Origin: Novosphingobium sp.
GTDB lineage: Bacteria; Pseudomonadota; Alphaproteobacteria; Sphingomonadales; Sphingomonadaceae
DNA: 64,000 nucleotides
Reading direction: 5' to 3'
Assembly: GCA_024236175.1 (NCBI GenBank)
Contig: JACKKY010000002.1
Location: forward strand, 124,001-188,000
Part shown: positions 59,264 to 64,000 of the stretch, piece after piece
Layout of the letters: every line of letters begins with the position of its first letter
Position numbering within the stretch: the stretch's first letter is position 1
Program-made: the position numbers and the translations under genes
The notes under the pieces: generated by a model
Database searches by the model: none
The model's input: the letters and a program-made list of their open reading frames with translations, nothing else
Told to the model about the DNA's origin: nothing

Positions 59264-60441
59264 CACCATCTCCGGCGACGCTGGCACCCCTGCACGCGGA
59301 GCCTCAGCTGTTCTGCCCTCTCCGCGGGAGTGACGACCGGTGTGTCGGCAGGCAGGTGGTCGCGAATTTCGGAGAACTTCACCCGCTTCAGGTTCGGCAT
59401 CGGGTGACTGTCGCAATCGTACCAACGTCCGTAGATCGTCCCCTGCTTGTAGCCGGCCGTATCCAGCCAGTTCGGGACTCCCGGATCCTTGAGTGCGAGC
59501 ACCGCGTAAAACCGTCCGTCCGAAGCGACATGCGCGAAATGGCCGTTGGTGCTCGACATGCGATAAACGTACTCGACCGCGTTGAAATACGGGTCGTTGA
59601 GCTGCCAGTTCCAGTAGCGGCGTTTCTCGGGCAGGTCGGTCTCGATGATCAGTGCCTCGTCGTCCTCGAATTCGAACACGGCGGGAATGTAGATCTGCCG
59701 CGACAAGGCGCCGCCCAGCCTTTGCGGCTCGAAGACGTTGATGCCGACGTTGGCCTTGACCTGGTTCTGCATGGCGTAAAACAGCTTGGTCGCTGCGACG
59801 GGCATCGCGGCCATCTGCCTGACGCGTTCGAGGATTTCGTCGGGGGTCAGGCGCTTCTTAGGGGGCACCTCGTCCAGGCATTCGACCGATATCACGGGAT
59901 CGACCTCGTTGACCCAGTCATAGCTGCGGAAGCGCGTCATCAGGACGAAGGCTCCCGGCTTTATCGGAAGCCAGTTGCCTGTGTAGCCGTCCGGCTTCTC
60001 CTTGCTGACCAGAATTTCGAAATTTCCGTCCGTGTCGATCTGCAAGTCGCCGTCATCGATGTCCGAGTAATATTCGCCGGTATGGTCGATCGGTCCCGGC
60101 AGGCCGGGCAGACCCGCCTGCGTGTTGAACGTGATCATGTAGACCGTGCCGCGATTGCCGCGCAGGCGATAGCTCAGGTCATCGCGGATGGGGCAGTAGC
60201 GATAGATGTCGTCGGGGTTCGGCTGCAACGTGTAGACCGGGTTCCACAGCGGCGACCAGTCAGGGTGTTCCGCATCGGCGTGGAAGAAGGCGAAATAGCC
60301 ATAGGAAAACTGCATCATGATCTGGCGGTAAACGTCGGCGCGATATTCCGGGTCGTCCGGGCGCCAGGTATTGGCAATTTCGTCAACAGCCTCTTGAAGG
60401 GGCTGCAGATAATCGAACAGCGGACCAATTTCGGTGCTCAT
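59263..60441 (-). CDS. DUF1214-domain protein
   Basis: The 392-residue protein contains RGNRGTVYMITFNTQAG and a C-terminal DCDSHPMPNLKRVKF. DUF1214/DUF1254-type proteins are of unknown function and often sit in catabolic clusters. No signal peptide is seen, so a cytoplasmic place is likely. It is divergent from the SDR-molybdenum hydroxylase unit across 90 bp that carries a 22-bp dyad, and is coupled to the downstream SDR. No enzymatic function can be assigned. Confidence 0.8.
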   Translation of the reverse strand: MSTEIGPLFDYLQPLQEAVDEIANTWRPDDPEYRADVYRQIMMQFSYGYFAFFHADAEHPDWSPLWNPVYTLQPNPDDIYRYCPIRDDLSYRLRGNRGTVYMITFNTQAGLPGLPGPIDHTGEYYSDIDDGDLQIDTDGNFEILVSKEKPDGYTGNWLPIKPGAFVLMTRFRSYDWVNEVDPVISVECLDEVPPKKRLTPDEILERVRQMAAMPVAATKLFYAMQNQVKANVGINVFEPQRLGGALSRQIYIPAVFEFEDDEALIIETDLPEKRRYWNWQLNDPYFNAVEYVYRMSSTNGHFAHVASDGRFYAVLALKDPGVPNWLDTAGYKQGTIYGRWYDCDSHPMPNLKRVKFSEIRDHLPADTPVVTPAERAEQLRLRVQGCQRRRRW

Positions 60442-60490
60442 GAGCGTGCTCCTCTCCCGCGACTCCTCGTTGTTTTCAGGACTCGCTTGG

Positions 60491-60512
60491 TTAGATGGTA
60501 AGCACTATCTAA
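60491..60512. promoter_or_regulatory. 22-bp interrupted palindrome in a 90-bp divergent region
   Basis: TTAGATGGT (60491-60499) is mirrored by ACTATCTAA (60504-60512) with one mismatch per half, giving TTAGATnGT-N4-ACnATCTAA. It lies nearly centrally between the DUF1214 gene (start 60441, minus) and the SDR gene (start 60532, plus). The size and symmetry fit a TetR-type operator controlling both directions; no TetR gene is in the window. Confidence 0.5.
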
Positions 60513-60531
60513 GCGGCATGTAAACAAGGGG

Positions 60532-61341
60532 ATGGATATGATTGGCGAAGACGTGCTCGACCTCGACGGCCAGGTGGCGCTTGTTACCGGTGCGGGACAG
60601 GGAGCAGGCCGTGGTATTGCGCTGGAACTGGCCAGGCACAACGCCGGCGGCATTGCCGTCAATGATTTCGTCGCCGAACGAGCCGAGGCGGTCGCCGATG
60701 AAATTCGCGCCTTGGGGGTCCCGGCCAAGGCCGTGCCTTTCGATGTCGGGAACCTCGAAGCAGTGCGACAAGCCTTCGATGGCGCCAAGGCGGAACTCGG
60801 GAAGGTCACCATCCTGGTGAACAACGCCGGGATGGCAGGCCCCAATGCCCAGATGACGCTGTCGAAAAACTTCTGGGAGGAAGACCCTTCCGAATGGGAC
60901 AAGTACCTGCGCACGAACCTGAACGGCGTATTCAATTGCTGCCATGCCGCGATCCCGGCGATGGTGGAGGACAGCCGCGGACGGATCGTGACGATTGTTT
61001 CGGATTCGGGCCGGGTGGGCGAACCGCGCCAAGCAGTGTACTCTGCCGCCAAGGCAGGAGCCGCCGGGTTCGTTCGCTCGATAGCCAAGGAAGTGGGGCG
61101 CTACGGAATCACCTGCAATGCAATCGCGCTGTCGAGCATCCAGACCATGATGACGGACGAGCAGTACGAGGCCTTCAAGCAGACGGATCAGTTCAAGGCG
61201 CAAATGTCGCGATACGCAATCCGCCGTTGGGGCCAGCCGGAGGATGTTGCCGCACTCACCGCTTTTCTGTGTTCGGAGCGCGCGTCGTGGATTACCGGGC
61301 AGACTTATCCGCTGAATGGCGGCTACAGCATGGCGATCTGA
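60532..61341 (+). CDS. Short-chain dehydrogenase/reductase
   Basis: The 269-residue SDR has TGAGQGAGRG, NNAG, Ser in TIVSDSG and YSAAK. VNDF on strand 2 suggests NAD. Compared with neighbours it has an insertion after NNAG (TLSKNFWEEDPSEWDKY). It is the first gene of the rightward unit that continues, after 70 bp, into the molybdenum hydroxylase genes. The dyad upstream may control it. Confidence 0.86.
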   Translation: MDMIGEDVLDLDGQVALVTGAGQGAGRGIALELARHNAGGIAVNDFVAERAEAVADEIRALGVPAKAVPFDVGNLEAVRQAFDGAKAELGKVTILVNNAGMAGPNAQMTLSKNFWEEDPSEWDKYLRTNLNGVFNCCHAAIPAMVEDSRGRIVTIVSDSGRVGEPRQAVYSAAKAGAAGFVRSIAKEVGRYGITCNAIALSSIQTMMTDEQYEAFKQTDQFKAQMSRYAIRRWGQPEDVAALTAFLCSERASWITGQTYPLNGGYSMAI

Positions 61342-61411
61342 CGAATTCGGCGGTTGACGAATCCGGCGGCGCAATGAAACCCTGCCTTCCGACTTGTCCT
61401 AGGGGAGAATG

Positions 61412-62281
61412 ATGGCAACGCTTGCCTTCCACGCACCAAAAACGCTCGACGAAGCGATTGCCTTGCTTGCAGTAGATCCGCGCGCGATCCCGCTGGCGGG
61501 CGGCACCGACCTTATCGTGCAGTTGCGTTCCGACCGGCTCGAGCCGTCGGCAATCATCGATCTCAAGCGCATTGAAAAGCTGTCCGGCGTACGACGCCAT
61601 GGCGACGGTTTCGCAATCGGTGCGGCGACACCTTGCACCGCGTTGAAGGAGGATGCCGAGCTGGCTGCCGCATGGCCGGGCGTGGTGGAAGCCGCGAATC
61701 TCATCGGCTCAGTCCAGGTTCGCAACCGCGCCACCATGGCTGGCAATCTCTGCAACGCGTCGCCGGCGGCCGACAGTGTCCCGGCGCTGGTTGCTGCCGG
61801 AGCCACTTGCCTGGTGGTAGGAACGGGCGGCGAACGGGAGGTCCCGGTCAAGGACATTCCCACCGGGCCGGGCAAGACTTCGCTCAAGCCGGGCGAAGTC
61901 GTTGCCGAAATCCGGCTTCCGGGGCGAGTTGGAGGGGAAGGGGATGCCTATCTGCGCTCGATCCCGAGAACCGAAATGGACATTGCCGTGGTGGGCGCCG
62001 GAGCAAACCTCGCATTTGGGCCGGACGGAACGTGCACCGCAGCACGTATTGCGGTTGGCGCGGTCGCTCCCACCGTGGTGCTTGTAAATGAGGCCGGCGA
62101 AGCGCTGGTAGGAACCCGGTTGGACGATACCGCCCTCGAGAAAATGGCGGAAGCCGTGCGTTCAGCATGCAATCCAATCGACGATAAACGCGGCACTGTG
62201 GAATACCGTACCGCGATGGCCGGGGTTCTGGCCAAGCGCGTCGTCGCTATTGCCCGCGACAGGGCGGGAGAGAAGGCATGA
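61412..62281 (+). CDS. Molybdenum hydroxylase FAD subunit (CoxM/XdhB-like)
   Basis: The FAD-binding subunit of a three-part xanthine-oxidase-family enzyme. The first FAD motif is PLAGGTDLIVQL and the second NRATMAGNLCNASPAADS (about residues 105-125). It passes electrons from the 2Fe-2S subunit to a final acceptor. GGGGAG precedes two adjacent ATGs (61409 and 61412); the second is better spaced, giving 289 residues. It overlaps the 2Fe-2S gene by four bases. Confidence 0.9.
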   Translation: MATLAFHAPKTLDEAIALLAVDPRAIPLAGGTDLIVQLRSDRLEPSAIIDLKRIEKLSGVRRHGDGFAIGAATPCTALKEDAELAAAWPGVVEAANLIGSVQVRNRATMAGNLCNASPAADSVPALVAAGATCLVVGTGGEREVPVKDIPTGPGKTSLKPGEVVAEIRLPGRVGGEGDAYLRSIPRTEMDIAVVGAGANLAFGPDGTCTAARIAVGAVAPTVVLVNEAGEALVGTRLDDTALEKMAEAVRSACNPIDDKRGTVEYRTAMAGVLAKRVVAIARDRAGEKA

Positions 62282-62766
62282 GCAAACTTCAGGTATCGAC
62301 GACGATCAATGGCGATCCGCAAGAGTTCCTGTGCGACCCTGATACGACCTTGCTCGACGCCCTGCGCGAAGAACTTGGGCTGACCGGTAGCAAGGAAGGC
62401 TGCGGGTCAGGAGATTGCGGCGCTTGCACCGTGATCCTGGACGGCAAGATGGTCTGTTCCTGCCTGGTTCTGGCAGGGGAAGCCGAGGGCCGGCAGGTCA
62501 ACACGATCGAAGGCGTTGCCGAAGGCGGCGAGTTGCACCCGGTGCAGAGCAACTTCCTCGAGCTCGGGGCGCTGCAGTGCGGTTTTTGCACGCCCGGCTT
62601 CATCGTAGCTGCTAAGGCACTGCTCGATCGAGACCCGAACCCGAGCGAGACCGAAATCCGCTATTGGCTGGCCGGCAATCTTTGCCGCTGCACCGGGTAC
62701 GACAAGATCGTCCGGGCGGTGCAGGATGCCGCCGCCGAACTCAGGCAGGAAAGGACACCGGCATGA
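62278..62766 (+). CDS. Molybdenum hydroxylase 2Fe-2S subunit (CoxS-like)
   Basis: The 162-residue subunit has the plant-ferredoxin-type cluster Cys42, Cys47, Cys50 (GCGSGDCGACTV) and Cys62. The second, all-helical cluster uses QCGFCTPG and NLCRCTGYD. It links the molybdenum and FAD subunits. It overlaps the FAD subunit gene and the large-subunit gene by four bases each (ATGA), so the three are strictly co-translated. Confidence 0.93.
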   Translation: MSKLQVSTTINGDPQEFLCDPDTTLLDALREELGLTGSKEGCGSGDCGACTVILDGKMVCSCLVLAGEAEGRQVNTIEGVAEGGELHPVQSNFLELGALQCGFCTPGFIVAAKALLDRDPNPSETEIRYWLAGNLCRCTGYDKIVRAVQDAAAELRQERTPA

Positions 62767-64000
62767 ATGCACCGCAAGACAAGCGCAGCTTCCGCTACGT
62801 CGGCACTCGTCCGGTCCGCCCGGACGGTGTCGAGAAGGTAACCGGCAAGGCGCTCTATGGGCCGGACTTCGTGGCGCCCAATATGTTGCACGGGGCAATC
62901 CTTCGGAGCCCCCATGCCCATGCCCGGATCAAATCGATAGACCTCAGGAAGGCGGAAGCCCTTCCCGGCGTGAAGGCCATAGTCACCGGCGCGGATTTCC
63001 CGACGCTAGAATCGCTGATCATGGCCGTCGGCGAGTCTTCTTCCGACATCGTCCACATCTCTCGCAACTGCATGGCGTATGATAAGGTGCTTTATGACGG
63101 CCACGCCGTGGCGGCGGTCGCAGCGACCAGTGGTGCTATCGCGCGCCAGGCGATCAAGCTGATCGACGTCGAGTATGAAGTGCTGCCCCATGTGCTCGAT
63201 ATTGAGGAGGCGCTCCGCGCAGACGCGCCCGTCTTGCACGAAGATATTTTCACCAAGGGCGTGAATCCCAAGCCGGACAAACCCTCGAACGCGGCATTGC
63301 GCGTCGAGATGGCCAAGGGAGACCTTGAGGAAGGCTTCGGCAAGGCCGCGGTGGTCGTTTCCGGACGCTATACGACCGAGCCGGTTCATCAGGGCTATAT
63401 CGAGCCTCACGCCTGCGTCGTCTCCTGGAACGCCGACGGCCAGCTGCAGATCTGGACTTCCAGCCAGGGACATTTCGCCGTCCGTTCGCTGACTGCCAGC
63501 GTCCTGGGTCTCAGCCAGGCCGACATCAGGGTGACCCCGCTTGAGATCGGCGGAGGCTTCGGCGGCAAGACGACGATCTATCTGGAACCCGTCGCTACTC
63601 TCCTGTCCCGCAAGTCCGGGCGGCCAGTGCGTCTCGCAATGAGCCGATCCGAAGTGTTCCGGGCTTCAGGACCCGCTCCGGGCGCGGTGATCGACTTGAA
63701 GATGGGGGCCGCCGAAGATGGCACGCTCGTTGCGGCCGACATCGAGTTCAAATACCATGCCGGTGCTTACCCCGCGATCACCGCGCATTCGGGCGCCAGT
63801 TCGGCAATTGCCCACTACAAGGTTCCCAATTCGCGGGTGGTTGGCTGGGAAGTCCTGTGCAACCGACCTGCGACCAAGGCCTATCGCGCGCCGGGCGCGC
63901 CGCAGGTGATCTTCGCCGTCGAATGCGCGCTTGACGAACTCGCCGGAAAGCTTGGGATCGATCCCGTCGACTTCCGGCTCAAGAATGCGGTGCGGCCGGG
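62763..64000 (+). CDS. Molybdenum hydroxylase large subunit (CoxL/XdhA-like), 3'-truncated by window edge
   Basis: 412 codons are visible from the ATG at 62763; the gene runs off the right end. It begins with RPVRPDGVEKVTGKALYGPDF and carries the molybdopterin-contact GGGFGGKT (about residues 262-269) and AYRAPGAPQ. The latter position is AYxCSFR in true aerobic CO dehydrogenase, so this is not a form I CODH. It is more likely an aldehyde, aromatic-CoA or N-heterocycle hydroxylase. The order FAD-FeS-Mo is the CoxM-S-L order. The C-terminal Glu that abstracts a proton in the family is beyond the edge. Confidence 0.88.
   Translation, partial: MNAPQDKRSFRYVGTRPVRPDGVEKVTGKALYGPDFVAPNMLHGAILRSPHAHARIKSIDLRKAEALPGVKAIVTGADFPTLESLIMAVGESSSDIVHISRNCMAYDKVLYDGHAVAAVAATSGAIARQAIKLIDVEYEVLPHVLDIEEALRADAPVLHEDIFTKGVNPKPDKPSNAALRVEMAKGDLEEGFGKAAVVVSGRYTTEPVHQGYIEPHACVVSWNADGQLQIWTSSQGHFAVRSLTASVLGLSQADIRVTPLEIGGGFGGKTTIYLEPVATLLSRKSGRPVRLAMSRSEVFRASGPAPGAVIDLKMGAAEDGTLVAADIEFKYHAGAYPAITAHSGASSAIAHYKVPNSRVVGWEVLCNRPATKAYRAPGAPQVIFAVECALDELAGKLGIDPVDFRLKNAVRP

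Noticed and set aside
59356..60501. 381-codon plus-strand frame opposite the DUF1214 gene
   Set aside because: Antisense shadow without motifs; it would also run across the divergent promoter and its dyad.
62763..64000. Aerobic CO dehydrogenase large subunit
   Set aside because: The active-site loop is AYRAPGAPQ, lacking the cysteine of the AYxCSFR motif, so only the general molybdenum-hydroxylase family is claimed.
1..64000. CRISPR arrays, tRNA or rRNA genes, insertion sequences, prophage
   Set aside because: No regularly spaced repeats, no tRNA-like T-loop sequences outside genes, and no transposase, integrase or phage proteins were found on reading both strands.

Overview
The window is about 64 kb of GC-rich, gene-dense DNA. 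It most resembles a member of the Sphingomonadales (Novosphingobium/Sphingobium type). That placement is inferred from the complete exosortase-A exopolysaccharide gene order, an RNase E with a large acidic insertion in its S1 domain, and the abundance of acyl-CoA, SDR and FAD catabolic genes. No rRNA, tRNA, CRISPR array, transposase, integrase or prophage gene was seen. Core genes (sdhB, zapE, rne, amidase, PBP1A) are interspersed with accessory catabolic blocks.

Region 1 (1-12564, all +) is one tightly packed transcription unit for exopolysaccharide made by an XrtA (exosortase A) system. It holds the end of an outer-membrane export protein, a chain-length determinant, a BY-type tyrosine autokinase, an outer-membrane beta-barrel, an ExeA-like AAA ATPase with a coiled-coil repeat tail, a polysaccharide deacetylase, a FemAB-like N-acyltransferase, a GT4 glycosyltransferase, exosortase A fused to an EpsI domain, and an asparagine-synthase-type amidotransferase. 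After a 528-bp AT-richer gap comes a crotonase (13093-14052) that keeps both catalytic glutamates of RpfF with the same 20-residue spacing. This suggests a DSF-family fatty-acid signal synthase beside the exopolysaccharide locus, and it is the most interesting single observation.

Region 2 (14084-18042, all -) carries zapE, a PaaI-like thioesterase, sdhB and a DHA2 drug exporter. Region 3 (18092-27801) is an accessory catabolic block of unknown substrate: a secreted alpha/beta hydrolase, two SnoaL-like proteins, two cupins, an SDR, a glutathione transferase, a GPH-type transporter, a stand-alone bis-MGD molybdenum/tungsten oxidoreductase and a carboxymuconolactone-decarboxylase-like protein. 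Region 4 (27807-34611) is core: rne, then divergently the N-acetylmuramoyl-L-alanine amidase and PBP1A.

Region 5 (34666-39252) is a MarR-led operon of an APH-type kinase, an ACAD10/11-like acyl-CoA dehydrogenase, an SDR and a zinc-less MDR reductase. Its content resembles the reduce-phosphorylate-eliminate logic of levulinate (lva) and 4-hydroxyacyl-CoA catabolism. Region 6 (39256-44935) has two AraC regulators flanking an atypical crotonase, a TauD-type dioxygenase, an EthD-like small protein and another atypical crotonase.

Region 7 (45160-64000) consists of alternating short operons. They encode two 3-ketosteroid-dehydrogenase-like flavoproteins, two acyl-CoA dehydrogenase pairs, a Rieske ferredoxin, an acyl-CoA synthetase, thioesterase, MDR reductase, several SDRs, a DUF1214 protein and a three-subunit molybdenum hydroxylase that runs off the right edge. 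Together these look like CoA-dependent degradation of a cyclic, steroid- or terpenoid-like compound. The substrate is inferred only. Several intergenic regions carry perfect or near-perfect dyads that look like operators and are listed separately.
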